Assembly (NCBI RefSeq): GCF_022538055.1
Contig: NZ_JAKZAM010000012.1
Span: 85,814-149,813 of the forward strand
Length of the DNA: 64,000 nt
Direction: 5' to 3'
Source of the DNA: Cognataquiflexum nitidum
GTDB lineage: Bacteria > Bacteroidota > Bacteroidia > Cytophagales > Cyclobacteriaceae
The translations under genes and the position numbers were made by a program. Below the pieces are notes generated by a model. The model ran no database searches and had not been told where the DNA came from. It worked only from the letters and a program-made list of their open reading frames with translations. Of this stretch, positions 53,329-63,217 are shown piece by piece. Within the stretch, counting starts at the first letter, position 1; the number at the start of each line of letters is the position of its first letter.

Positions 53329-54333
53329 TCAAATCTTCATCCTCGCTTCAGGTACCACATCCAGTCCACAGAATTCACCCTTCAGGTATTTGTAATGTGC
53401 CGCCATGGCAATCATCGCGGCATTATCGGTGCAGTATTCGAATTTCGGGACATACACCTTCCAACCATATTTGACAGATAGGTTTTTTAGCTCTTCCCTT
53501 AGTCCGGAATTGGCAGAAACCCCTCCTGCTATGGTAATTTCTTTGATTCGGTATTCTTTTGCTGCTTTTACCAGTTTTTGGGAAAGCATTTTGATCAGGG
53601 TATACTGAACAGACGCACAGATATCAGCAAGGTTTTCGGTAATAAAATTTGGATTTTCTTTGAGATTATCTCTGAGAAAATACAACACTGCGGTTTTGAT
53701 TCCTGAAAAGGAAAAACTCAGGCCAGGCATATCAGATACTGGAAATTTGAAAGCATGGGGATTGCCGCTTTTGGCATACCTATCTATCAATGGTCCGCCG
53801 GGATACGGCAATCCAAGCAGCTTGGCTGTCTTGTCAAATGCCTCTCCGACAGCATCGTCCGTGGTCTCTCCGATCACCTCCATGTCGAGAAAATCCCTGA
53901 CCAAAACCAATTGGGTATGGCCTCCGCTTACGGTCAGACAGATAAAAGGAAAAGCAGGTTTGGGTTCTTCGATGAAATGTGCCAAAATATGGGCCTGCAT
54001 GTGGTTGACATCAATCAAAGGAATACCCAAGGCAAAGGCCAAAGATTTGGCAAAGGAGACTCCTACCAATAAAGACCCCATTAGTCCGGGACCTCTAGTA
54101 AATGCTATTGCCGACAGTTCTTGTTTTTCTATACCTGAAGTAGCAAGTGCCTCATGGACTACGGGAATCAGGTGCTGTTGATGGGCGCGAGAGGCAAGTT
54201 CAGGAACTACGCCTCCATATTTTTCGTGTACCGATTGCGTGGCGATGATATTATTGAGTATTTTGCCATCAGAAATGACCGCAGCCGACGTTTCATCACA
54301 GGATGATTCAATAGCCAGAATATTTATCTTCAT
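53329..54333 (-). CDS. tsaD: tRNA N6-adenosine threonylcarbamoyltransferase TsaD
   Basis: Transfers threonylcarbamoyl to A37 of ANN-decoding tRNAs (t6A), with TsaB and TsaE. 334 aa, usual length. N-terminal ILAIESSCDETSAAVI, the metal-binding HMQAHILAHF, VSGGHTQLVLV, GEAFDKTAKLLGLPYPGGP, and C-terminal GGVSANSGLREEL and DNAAMIAMAA are all present. The start codon is 12 bp from the divergent TamB-like gene's proposed TTG, so their promoters must overlap the coding regions. Confidence 0.97.
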   Translation of the reverse strand: MKINILAIESSCDETSAAVISDGKILNNIIATQSVHEKYGGVVPELASRAHQQHLIPVVHEALATSGIEKQELSAIAFTRGPGLMGSLLVGVSFAKSLAFALGIPLIDVNHMQAHILAHFIEEPKPAFPFICLTVSGGHTQLVLVRDFLDMEVIGETTDDAVGEAFDKTAKLLGLPYPGGPLIDRYAKSGNPHAFKFPVSDMPGLSFSFSGIKTAVLYFLRDNLKENPNFITENLADICASVQYTLIKMLSQKLVKAAKEYRIKEITIAGGVSANSGLREELKNLSVKYGWKVYVPKFEYCTDNAAMIAMAAHYKYLKGEFCGLDVVPEARMKI

Positions 54334-54345
54334 TTCGCTTGCCTC

Positions 54346-57300
54346 TTGGAAAAGAACCCCAAAGTTACGGAAAATTTACTGAAAGCCTTAAGGGTCATCT
54401 TCAGGTTGGTTCTTTTACTTTTTATGATTTTTATTTTGGTGGTGATTGCCATTCAGATCCCTGCCGTCCAAACAAAAATCACGAAATCCTTTACCGGTTA
54501 CCTCAGTAAGAACACCGGCTTTGAAACCAGCATTTCAAAAGTTCGGATCAGGTGGTGGGATGCCATCAGTCTTCAGGATGTCATGATATACGACCACCAT
54601 GACAGTTTGATGGTGGACTTGAAAGATGTTTACATCGATTTTTCGATTTCCGGGCTTTTGAATAGGGACAATCCGGCCTTGGACCAGATCAAATTGGAAA
54701 AAGGAAATGTCAGGCTACTCTTCCATCCTGAGGAAGATTTCCTGAACATCGCTGAATTTTTATACCGGGTCAACTTACTTTTGCCAAGCAGTCCCAAAGA
54801 TCCCAACAAAAAAGCATCGAGGTTTGACATCGGCAACATAAGCCTCAAAGAGACCTCTCTTGATATTATCAATTATGGCAGCATTCCGATAGAGAGCGGT
54901 TTTGATTTCAACACACTTCAGTTTCGGGACTTGATCGCAGATGCAGATGATTTCTATTCACAAGGTTCGATTATTGGGATCAAAGTCAATTACCTGCGTG
55001 GATTGGAATCTACCTCAGGGCTTGTTTTTCAGCAATTAAAAACAGATTTCACTTATAGCCCTACTTTCATGGAGTTTGACGATCTCTTTTTGAGATCCAA
55101 TGATACTGAAATCAAAGACTACCTCAAGTTCAGCTACACTTCCTCAAAAGGTCTTTCAAACTTTATCCATGAGGTCAATATTTTGGCAAGGCTAGATGAG
55201 GCGGCGTTGGACATTCAGGATCTCAAGTATTTCACCGAAAGCCTTAACAACATCGAAGACAGGATTTTTATTTCGGGTGAAATCGAGGGGACTATAGACG
55301 ACCTTGCTTCTGAAGAACTTTTGGTCAGATTTGGAGAAAAAAGTGCGCTTTTTGGCAAATTCAAAATCGATGGTCTTCCCAATATTGACAGCACTTTCTT
55401 TGAGATGTCCCTGATAAATTCGGTGCTCAACAGTGAGGACCTTTCTCCATACATTAGTGAAAATGCCCGAAAGGAAATCAATAAATTCAGAGATGTCCGT
55501 TTTGATACAGACTTTTCGGGATATCTCAATTATTTTACTGCCAAGGGAAATTTCAGAACAGGGATCGGCAATATCATAGGCCGCTTGAGCTTCAAAACAG
55601 AAAATCAAAAACCTACCTATAACGGCAGACTTCAACTCGAAAACCTAGACATAGGGATCCTTGTGGAGGATTCCGAAATGTTCCAAAAACTCACTATGAC
55701 GGGACAGGTCAAGGGGACAGGACTGACCTTGGAAACCGCACTTCTTCAAGTAGATGCTGACATCCAAAGTGCCGGGATCAATGGCTATAATTTTTCCAAT
55801 ATTGTGACAGATGCTACTTACGGAAAAGACCTGTTTCGGGGTCATCTCACCGTAGATGATCCCAATCTCAAAGGGGAACTCAGCGGAGTTTTAGATGTAA
55901 GGGATGGCAAAGACTCCATCCGAATGGCAGTCAAATTGGATACCGCATACCTAAAAGAGTTGAAGTTCATGGACAAAGACACCTTTGTGAGCGGGAAGAT
56001 AGCCATTGACACCAAAGGAGTCACCCTGGATGACATCGAAGGAATAGCTAGATTCAGTGATGTGAATCTCAGCTTTGAAGGCAGAAATCTTTTCGTGGAT
56101 AATTTCTATTTTCAGTCACTCTTTACTGACGAATCAAGACTAATCTCCCTTAATTCAGATTTGTTGGTTGCCGGAATTTCCGGAAAATTCAAAGTGAGAC
56201 AACTCCTCGAAGACATACAGAATCTCAGTCAGCAATATTTTTCTATATTGACCAATTCTGAAGAAAAAATTTCACTTCGGGCAAATGCCAATGAAGAACC
56301 ATACAATATTGACCTCAACCTGAAGTTTATTGACATCAATCCCATCATCAACCTACTTGAACCAAGGGCATCTATCTCTAAAAACACCATCATTGAGGGT
56401 GCTTTTTATCAGACTCCCAATAATACCATTTTCAACTTTTTTTCTAGCATAGACACAGTTTTTTATAACGGAAATTTCCTTTATGACACCAATATAGATT
56501 TTAACACTTCCAAACTGATCAACAGCTCAGATGTCCTCGCCTCTTTTTATATATTTTCCAAAAAACAGGAACTGAACAGCGGACTTAATTTCAACAACCT
56601 TGCCATTGAAGCCATCTGGGATGAGTCCAGTATTGATTTTAGGTATGACCAAGACCAGCTCGAAACAGGCAGCTATGTCCGGGTCAATAGCGAGATCACG
56701 ATCTATCCGGACCATACCACGGTAGTTTTTGAGCCTTCCGAACTCAAAATCCTAGATAAAATCTGGGGTTTCGACGACAATAACAGTATCTATATAGCTC
56801 AAAAATCCTTTCTTTTTGACAACATAAAACTTTTTAATGGGGACCAATTTATCGCCATCAACGGCACGATTTCCCCAGATCCTAATGAAATGCTCGGTCT
56901 GGAAATCAATAATGTCAATCTTGATTTTTTCAATACCCTCAGCACCAAAGAATTCAGCGGACTTGCAAATGGAAATTTTGGATTTACTAATTTCTATGGT
57001 TCTATCGGCATCAATGGTCAAATAAACGTTGATGAATTGCATATCAATAATTTTTTGGTGGGTAATATCGATGCCGCAACTTTTATCGCTGACAAGTTGA
57101 TCAATGTCGAAATCAACAATATCCGCAATGGAAAAAAGGTGATTGCCATAAATGGCTTTTTGGGAAGTAACAATGACCAACTTGACCTGAATGCCAAATT
57201 GAACGAAGCAGATTTGTCTGTTTTGGAGCCTTTCCTGTCCAATTATATCACCCGAATGGGCGGTACGGTTTCGGGGGATTTTGACATCGGTGGTTCCATC

Positions 57301-58968
57301 GCATTCCCTGTTGTAATGGGAAATGGAATCGTCACCGGAGGCACACTACTTGTCAACTATCTAAAAACAAAATATACTGTCGATGGCAACCTGATTTTCA
57401 ACAACAATGAAATCAGCTTCAGAGAGCTGACTGTAAGAGACATCAACGGAAACAGAGCAAGGATGAGAGGGGGAATTTCCCATGATTACTTTTCAGATTT
57501 TATCCTTGATATTACCTCCAGTCTGGAAAACTTTCAGGTACTCAACACCGGTTCAAGGGATAACGAACAGTTTTATGGGACAGCATACGCTACCGGAACG
57601 CTCAATATTTTTGGTGCAGCAAATAACCTTGACATCACTGCCCGAGCCACCTCGCAAAAGAATACCAGAATTTATATTCCGCTTGGTTCAAAAAGTTTTG
57701 AAGCACAGGAAGATTTTATCAAAATCATCAATGTCCTAGATACGGCGAGAAATATTTCTTTGGAAAAAACAGCGGACAAATTGGACATCAACAATGTAAG
57801 AATGAACTTTACTTTTGATGTCACCCCTGATGCCTACACTGAAATCCAGATTGACCCGAGGACTGGCGAAACCATCCAAGGCCGGGGACGAGGGGTTTTG
57901 ACAATGAACATTGACACCCAAGGCAATTTTTCCATGTCGGGAAATTATGAAATCACCGAAGCCAAGTACAACTTCTCACTGTATAACATCCTGAGGAAAG
58001 AATTTATCGTGCAGCCCGGTGGCCGGATTTCATGGTTTGGAGATCCGTATGAAGGCGTGATGGACATTAATGCCTATTACCTCGAAAGTGTGTCGCTTCA
58101 AAGTCTTCAAACCAACCAAAATGCCGCATTGGAAGATCCTACCATGCGCCGTAGATTTCCGCTGAAGGTCCTTATGAACCTCAAAGGACAGCTCCTTTCG
58201 CCGGAAATAACCTTCAACTTTGATTTTGCGGAATTTCCTACCGAAGGCAATATCCAGACTTATATTTCGGCATTCCAAAACCGCATCGCAAACGACGAGC
58301 AGGAAAAAAACAGGCAGGTTTTTTCTGTCATCATGATGCGCTCACTTTCTCCGGAAGGGCAATTTTCAGGTGTCAGCAACATCGCTACTTCCAACCTCAG
58401 CCAATTGCTTTCTTCCCAACTCAACAGCTTCATCGCTCAGGTAGATCAAAATCTGGAAGTGGACATTGACCTGGCCAATTTGGATCAAAGTGCTTTGGAA
58501 ACTTTTCAACTTCGTGTCGCATATACCTTTTTGGATGGGAGGCTTAGGGTATCAAGAGACGGAGGATTTACTGACTTGCAGGGTAATGCCGATCTCAACA
58601 GCATCGCGGGCGACTGGCAGGCCGAATACCTCGTCACCCAAGATGGACGCTACAGGGTGCGGGTTTACAACAGAAATAATTTCAATACCTTCACCTCGCT
58701 TTCTTTGGCGAGAAATGTCGCGACTTATGGCGTCTCCGTTTCACAAAACCTTTCTTTCAATAGCTTTGGGGAACTTTGGGACCGGATCAGAAACAAAGAA
58801 AAACAACGTCTCCGCATCAATGATCAGGATGATTTTTTGAGATACAACAACGATGAAGGAGAAGATTGGAAAAATATCCCATTGGATAGCCTCCAAAGAA
58901 AAGTGAGTCCTTTGGATTATCAAATGGATCCTCCGGTAAAAAATCCATCAAAAGGGAAGCAGGATTGA
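54346..58968 (+). CDS. TamB/AsmA-like protein (translocation and assembly module component)
   Basis: 1540 aa. One N-terminal TM helix (residues about 16-40: VIFRLVLLLFMIFILVVIAI) anchors a very long beta-rich periplasmic part that ends in the TamB (DUF490) domain at about 1050-1480 (RGRGVLTMNIDTQGNFSMSG, YNFSLYNILRKEFIVQPGGR, LKGQLLSPEITFNFDF). Such proteins form a hydrophobic taco-like channel for lipid transport to, or protein assembly in, the outer membrane. No ATG fits; TTG 54346 (MEKNPKVTENLLKAL after initiation) gives the best N-terminus, and the frame is open further into tsaD. No TamA gene follows. Confidence 0.9.
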   Translation: MEKNPKVTENLLKALRVIFRLVLLLFMIFILVVIAIQIPAVQTKITKSFTGYLSKNTGFETSISKVRIRWWDAISLQDVMIYDHHDSLMVDLKDVYIDFSISGLLNRDNPALDQIKLEKGNVRLLFHPEEDFLNIAEFLYRVNLLLPSSPKDPNKKASRFDIGNISLKETSLDIINYGSIPIESGFDFNTLQFRDLIADADDFYSQGSIIGIKVNYLRGLESTSGLVFQQLKTDFTYSPTFMEFDDLFLRSNDTEIKDYLKFSYTSSKGLSNFIHEVNILARLDEAALDIQDLKYFTESLNNIEDRIFISGEIEGTIDDLASEELLVRFGEKSALFGKFKIDGLPNIDSTFFEMSLINSVLNSEDLSPYISENARKEINKFRDVRFDTDFSGYLNYFTAKGNFRTGIGNIIGRLSFKTENQKPTYNGRLQLENLDIGILVEDSEMFQKLTMTGQVKGTGLTLETALLQVDADIQSAGINGYNFSNIVTDATYGKDLFRGHLTVDDPNLKGELSGVLDVRDGKDSIRMAVKLDTAYLKELKFMDKDTFVSGKIAIDTKGVTLDDIEGIARFSDVNLSFEGRNLFVDNFYFQSLFTDESRLISLNSDLLVAGISGKFKVRQLLEDIQNLSQQYFSILTNSEEKISLRANANEEPYNIDLNLKFIDINPIINLLEPRASISKNTIIEGAFYQTPNNTIFNFFSSIDTVFYNGNFLYDTNIDFNTSKLINSSDVLASFYIFSKKQELNSGLNFNNLAIEAIWDESSIDFRYDQDQLETGSYVRVNSEITIYPDHTTVVFEPSELKILDKIWGFDDNNSIYIAQKSFLFDNIKLFNGDQFIAINGTISPDPNEMLGLEINNVNLDFFNTLSTKEFSGLANGNFGFTNFYGSIGINGQINVDELHINNFLVGNIDAATFIADKLINVEINNIRNGKKVIAINGFLGSNNDQLDLNAKLNEADLSVLEPFLSNYITRMGGTVSGDFDIGGSIAFPVVMGNGIVTGGTLLVNYLKTKYTVDGNLIFNNNEISFRELTVRDINGNRARMRGGISHDYFSDFILDITSSLENFQVLNTGSRDNEQFYGTAYATGTLNIFGAANNLDITARATSQKNTRIYIPLGSKSFEAQEDFIKIINVLDTARNISLEKTADKLDINNVRMNFTFDVTPDAYTEIQIDPRTGETIQGRGRGVLTMNIDTQGNFSMSGNYEITEAKYNFSLYNILRKEFIVQPGGRISWFGDPYEGVMDINAYYLESVSLQSLQTNQNAALEDPTMRRRFPLKVLMNLKGQLLSPEITFNFDFAEFPTEGNIQTYISAFQNRIANDEQEKNRQVFSVIMMRSLSPEGQFSGVSNIATSNLSQLLSSQLNSFIAQVDQNLEVDIDLANLDQSALETFQLRVAYTFLDGRLRVSRDGGFTDLQGNADLNSIAGDWQAEYLVTQDGRYRVRVYNRNNFNTFTSLSLARNVATYGVSVSQNLSFNSFGELWDRIRNKEKQRLRINDQDDFLRYNNDEGEDWKNIPLDSLQRKVSPLDYQMDPPVKNPSKGKQD

Positions 58969-59014
58969 AACAATTTTGCTTTCAGGATATTGATAGCTGA
59001 AAGAAACAAACAGT

Positions 59015-60316
59015 ATGGAAAAAATCAGCCTATTTTGGTTCAGGAGAGATTTGAGACTCGAGGATAATACCGGTCTTTACTACGCCTATTCTCAGGAAAA
59101 AAACGTCCTTCCCTTGTTTATTTTTGACAAAGACATCCTTGACAAACTGGAAGGCAAAAAAGATGCACGGGTAGAATTCATCCACACCCAAATTCTGAAA
59201 CTCCAAAAAGAATTGAAGGGATTTGGAAGCTCAATTTTGGTAAAGTATGGTAAACCAATAGAAATTTACCGCCAGCTTTTGGAAGAATACGACATTCAAA
59301 ATGTCTATACCAACCGCGATTACGAACCCTATGCCAAAGAAAGAGACCAAGCCATCAAGGATTTGTTGAAAGAAAAGGGAATCCAATTTTTGGATTTCAA
59401 AGATCAGGTCATCTTTGAAAAGGAAGAAATCGTCAATGGCAGCGGGGAATTTTACAAAGTCTTCACTCCTTACAGCAAAGTTTGGCTGGAAAAATTCCAG
59501 AAAACTTCACTTCAGATTTTGAGCCTGGATCCGAAAAAAAACAATTTTTACCAGACTTCTCCCCTACCTGTTCCTGCATTAGAGGAAATGAGTTTTGAGA
59601 AATCAGGTATCGAAATACCTCCACTTGACATTGACAAACCTTTGATCCAAAAATACGATTCACAGCGGAATTTCCCTGCAATAAAAGGAACCTCCAGGCT
59701 TGGGATTCATCTGAGATTTGGTACCATCAGCGTGAGGAAACTTGCCTTAGAAGCCTCCAAACTTAATTCCACTTATCTGAATGAATTGATCTGGAGGGAA
59801 TTTTACATGATGATCCTCCATCACAATCCCCAAGTGACCGACCATGCTTTCAAACCAAAATATGACCACATACCTTGGAGAACGGATGAGGAAGATTTTG
59901 AAAAATGGTGTGAAGGCAAGACAGGATATCCGATAGTCGATGCAGGTATGCGGGAGCTCAATGCCACGGGATTTATGCACAATAGGGTCAGGATGATCGT
60001 CGCAAGTTTTCTTACCAAACATCTTTTGATTGATTGGCGATGGGGAGAAGCGTACTTTGCAAAAAAATTGCTCGATTTCGAACTCTCCTCCAACAACGGA
60101 GGATGGCAGTGGGCAGCAGGGACAGGAACTGATGCACAGCCCTATTTCAGGGTATTCAATCCCGAATCCCAAACCGAGAAGTTTGACAAAGACCTCCGGT
60201 ACATCAAAAAATGGGTGCCAGAATACGGGACATCCGCTTATCCAAAACCTATGGTCGACCACAAATTCGCAAGAGAAAGGGCCATAGAAACATACAAAAC
60301 AGCACTGAACACATGA
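59015..60316 (+). CDS. Deoxyribodipyrimidine photolyase/cryptochrome family
   Basis: 433 aa flavoprotein, probably a CPD photolyase using blue light to split pyrimidine dimers. The N-terminal alpha/beta antenna domain has SLFWFRRDLRLEDNTGLYYA. The C-terminal FAD domain has LNELIWREFYMMILHHNP, CEGKTGYPIVDAGMRELNAT, GFMHNRVRMIVASFLTKHL, DWRWGEAYFAKKLLDFELSS and NNGGWQWAAGTGTDAQPYF. Length is usual for class I photolyases (about 430-480). The Trp chain residues appear kept. A cryptochrome role cannot be excluded. Its stop codon overlaps the start of the Smr gene (ATGA). Confidence 0.93.
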   Translation: MEKISLFWFRRDLRLEDNTGLYYAYSQEKNVLPLFIFDKDILDKLEGKKDARVEFIHTQILKLQKELKGFGSSILVKYGKPIEIYRQLLEEYDIQNVYTNRDYEPYAKERDQAIKDLLKEKGIQFLDFKDQVIFEKEEIVNGSGEFYKVFTPYSKVWLEKFQKTSLQILSLDPKKNNFYQTSPLPVPALEEMSFEKSGIEIPPLDIDKPLIQKYDSQRNFPAIKGTSRLGIHLRFGTISVRKLALEASKLNSTYLNELIWREFYMMILHHNPQVTDHAFKPKYDHIPWRTDEEDFEKWCEGKTGYPIVDAGMRELNATGFMHNRVRMIVASFLTKHLLIDWRWGEAYFAKKLLDFELSSNNGGWQWAAGTGTDAQPYFRVFNPESQTEKFDKDLRYIKKWVPEYGTSAYPKPMVDHKFARERAIETYKTALNT

Positions 60317-61263
60317 ACATAGGAGACAAAGTCCGTTTGCTTCACGGCAACGAATCAGGAGTAATTGTAAAAATATCCGCGAGTGGAAGGGTGGAAGTAG
60401 AGATCGAAGACGGGTTCCGGATTCCTGCCATGAAAAACGAGATCGTGGTCATTTCAAGTGCCGAGAAGCAATATTTCGGGGAATCCCAAGAGGCCGTGAC
60501 TGACCAGGCAAGTTCTTACTCCAAGGTCAAAACCTCTAAAGAAGATGGCTTGTTCCTCGCTTATCTTCCACTCAATGACAAGGACCACAGCATCTATATC
60601 AGCAACAATACTGATAGGGATTATCTCCTGATGGCTACAGAAGTCTATGGCGGCAATGGCCAAACCATTTATTCAGGATTGTTGAAAAAGAAAACTTCCC
60701 AGAAACTGGGTGAAAAATCCATTCATGATTTTGAGGAGTGGCCGCTGCTTTTGGTGCAGTTTTTTCCCATCCATCCCAAAATCGAAAAGATGGAACCTTC
60801 CTTTGAGAGAAGGCTGAAATTCAAAGCCTCCTCCTTCTTCAAAAGTCGTGGGACAGCACCAATTCTGGACAAAAGTGGCTATGTATTCAAGCTATCGGAT
60901 CAGACCAAAGAAATAGACATCCAAAAACTGAACGAACAGCTGAACACAGAAAAAACTGTTCCTGTGCTAAAATTCCAAAAGCCTCCCAGGGAAATTGACC
61001 TCCACATTGAGCATCTCACCAAAGATTTCTCTATGATGAGCAACGGTGAAATGCTGCGCCTTCAGATGGAAACCTTCGAAAAAAACCTCAACTACGCCAT
61101 TGCTTCCGGCATGGATGAAATCACCTTTATCCATGGTATAGGCAACGGCGTATTGCGAAAAGAAATACACAAGTATTTGAGCCTTTTGGGAAATATTAAG
61201 TATTTTCAGGACACACAAAAAAGCCGGTTTGGATACGGCGCTACATTGGTCAGAATCTCTTAA
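60313..61263 (+). CDS. Smr-domain protein with N-terminal DUF2027-type region
   Basis: 316 aa. The N-terminus has a short SH3-like segment (IGDKVRLLHGNESGVIVKIS, GRVEVEIEDGFRIP), and a beta-rich middle follows (about 75-220). The C-terminal Smr domain (about 230-316) has IDLHIEHL, LNYAIASGMDEITFIHGIGN and the closing SRFGYGATLVRI; Smr domains are nucleases or nucleic-acid binders related to the MutS2 C-terminus. It overlaps the photolyase stop by 4 bases (ATGA), and the next gene starts 3 bp after it. The frame upstream of 60313 lies inside photolyase. Link to DNA repair is suggested only by position. Confidence 0.85.
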   Translation: MNIGDKVRLLHGNESGVIVKISASGRVEVEIEDGFRIPAMKNEIVVISSAEKQYFGESQEAVTDQASSYSKVKTSKEDGLFLAYLPLNDKDHSIYISNNTDRDYLLMATEVYGGNGQTIYSGLLKKKTSQKLGEKSIHDFEEWPLLLVQFFPIHPKIEKMEPSFERRLKFKASSFFKSRGTAPILDKSGYVFKLSDQTKEIDIQKLNEQLNTEKTVPVLKFQKPPREIDLHIEHLTKDFSMMSNGEMLRLQMETFEKNLNYAIASGMDEITFIHGIGNGVLRKEIHKYLSLLGNIKYFQDTQKSRFGYGATLVRIS

Positions 61264-61266
61264 GCC

Positions 61267-62100
61267 ATGCAAGGAAAGGTTTCCCCCATTTTCAGGTTGT
61301 TCACGCAGCAGTTTGAAGACGCAAAATCAGCTTTTTTATCACTGAGCAAAAGATATAGAGGAAAAAAATCCGGCGAACTGGAACAAAAACTCATTTTCCT
61401 GGAAATCTATGTGGACTTCCTTTCAAGGATCCATTTCAAGGAAGAAAACCTCAAATTCCAGCTGTTTTCGCCATTCAAAAAAATCTTCAAGGGACTGAAG
61501 AAAACCAAACACCTCAAAATGATCATGCGACAGGTGGAATCTGTTAAAATGAGAGACAATGTTGTATTTAACTCTTACACAAAAGCTCTCGAATCAGAAA
61601 AAAACAAAGTATATGCTGAGGTATATGACCTGATAGTATCCACTCCGCTTCAGATTTGGGATAAACTTTTTGACTCCGTCTACCAATACAGTAAAGGTCT
61701 GAAGCCACTGATGATCAATACCTCCACTACTCAGATCATCAGCGAGGAATTGGAATTTTTTAACCTGGATAACAAAACCAAACTGGATACCAAAGCACTC
61801 AAAGACATCTACGAAGGTATCCGTGTCATCATTGCCCTAGAAAACCTCCGCATCGAGTCCGGTTTTAACTCCATTTTTGTCAAGGAGGTACATGACCGAA
61901 TGAGCGAACTCCAAAAAGACCTTTTGGTATGGTATGAAAACCACCTTTTCCTACAGCATCTCACGGGATTTTTGACTGACAAAGAAAACATTTCCAAAAA
62001 ATACATTGACCTATTGGCTTCTTTGCAACAAAACAAAAAAACAAATACAGCCAAGGTGGAAGCCAAATGCCGGGAATTGTTTGAAAGAATTCTGGAATAA
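61267..62100 (+). CDS. Predicted all-helical protein of unknown function
   Basis: 277 aa, charged and Lys-rich with no signal peptide or TM segment. Predicted almost wholly helical (FTQQFEDAKSAFLSLSKRY, ELEQKLIFLEIYVDFLSRIH, KKIFKGLKKTKHLKMIMRQV, LEFFNLDNKTKLDTKALKD, KEVHDRMSELQKDLLVWYEN). The helix-bundle pattern, with basic helices and spaced His/Lys, recalls CHAD domains (polyphosphate-binding helical bundles), but I cannot confirm this by eye. It starts 3 bp after the Smr gene and so belongs to the photolyase-Smr operon. Confidence 0.6.
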   Translation: MQGKVSPIFRLFTQQFEDAKSAFLSLSKRYRGKKSGELEQKLIFLEIYVDFLSRIHFKEENLKFQLFSPFKKIFKGLKKTKHLKMIMRQVESVKMRDNVVFNSYTKALESEKNKVYAEVYDLIVSTPLQIWDKLFDSVYQYSKGLKPLMINTSTTQIISEELEFFNLDNKTKLDTKALKDIYEGIRVIIALENLRIESGFNSIFVKEVHDRMSELQKDLLVWYENHLFLQHLTGFLTDKENISKKYIDLLASLQQNKKTNTAKVEAKCRELFERILE

Positions 62101-62176
62101 AACGACCCAAAATCCATTTTGAATAAAGATCCTTTGACAATGAATTGATTTTTAAAAGAAATAAAACAAAATCAAT

Positions 62177-63172
62177 ATGTACGTAAACAGGAATTACAGC
62201 TTTTTGATGACCTTTAAGTGGTCCAAAAAACCATTCTATTATGGACTCACCTACGCTGCTATCATCACTGTCCTTTACCTGGTCACGGAGATCAAATTTA
62301 CCTTACCCTGGCAGCCCATCAGTATCATAGGTATTGCAGTTTCTTTTTACCTGGGGTTCAAAAACAATTCCTCCTATGACAGGACATGGGAAGCGCGCAA
62401 AATCTGGGGGGCTATAGTCAACGACAGCAGAACTTTTGCGACGGCGGTCATCAGTTTGATGAATGAAAACCCTGATCAAGACACAGAAACCCTGAAGAAA
62501 AGCATCATCTACCGGCACTTGGCATGGGTAATTTCCCTAAGGTATATGATGAGAATACCCAAGACCTGGGAGCATAAATTCGGACCACAGAATATCATTT
62601 TTGTTCCAACATATGCGGAAATATTGAAAAACGGGCTTGACAAAGAATTGCAGGAATACCTTACCGAGTCTGAGATCAAGCATTTCAAATCCAAATCCAA
62701 TATCCCTTCCCAAATCCTCAAAAGACAGTCAGAAGTTATCAACGACCTGAAAAACAAGGGATTGATCAGTGATTTCAAGCAGGTATGGTTTCATCAGCTA
62801 ATAGGAAGGCTCTATGACAATCAGGGGATGTCCGAACGGATCAAAAACTTCCCGCTTCCCCGACAGTACGCATCAGTTGCACTGTGGATGACATGGGTAT
62901 TTTGCCTTTTGATTCCCTTTGGATTGTTAGACATTTTTTTGACCTCCTCCGAACTTTGGATTTGGATGACTATCCCCTTTTCGGGAATGATCATTTGGAT
63001 CTTTTTTCTGATGGAAAAGATAGGGGACTATTCAGAAAATCCCTTCGAAGGCGCTTACAATGATGTACCGATTTCGTCTATCACCCGGGGAATAGAAATC
63101 GACCTCAGAGAGATGCTTGAAGATGAAAATATTCCCACACCCTACCCTGTGGAGAATGGCTTTTTGATGTAA
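62177..63172 (+). CDS. Bestrophin-family membrane channel protein
   Basis: 331 aa of the bacterial bestrophin/UPF0187 family, pentameric ion channels (bacterial members mainly carry cations; eukaryotic ones chloride). N-terminal YVNRNYSFLMTFKWSKKPFY, TM1-2 (LTYAAIITVLYLVTEI, PISIIGIAVSFYLGFKNNSS), the family signature NNSSYDRTWEARKIWGAIVN, and the C-terminal pair of TM helices (YASVALWMTWVFCLLIPFGL, LWIWMTIPFSGMIIWIFFLM) followed by ENPFEGAYNDVPI, the usual cytoplasmic end. Neck-lining residues fit. It stands 76 bp after the helical unknown gene. Confidence 0.9.
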   Translation: MYVNRNYSFLMTFKWSKKPFYYGLTYAAIITVLYLVTEIKFTLPWQPISIIGIAVSFYLGFKNNSSYDRTWEARKIWGAIVNDSRTFATAVISLMNENPDQDTETLKKSIIYRHLAWVISLRYMMRIPKTWEHKFGPQNIIFVPTYAEILKNGLDKELQEYLTESEIKHFKSKSNIPSQILKRQSEVINDLKNKGLISDFKQVWFHQLIGRLYDNQGMSERIKNFPLPRQYASVALWMTWVFCLLIPFGLLDIFLTSSELWIWMTIPFSGMIIWIFFLMEKIGDYSENPFEGAYNDVPISSITRGIEIDLREMLEDENIPTPYPVENGFLM

Positions 63173-63217
63173 ATTAGACCCGTCATTGACAGCCAAAAGT
63201 CGGTGGTATTCAATCCA

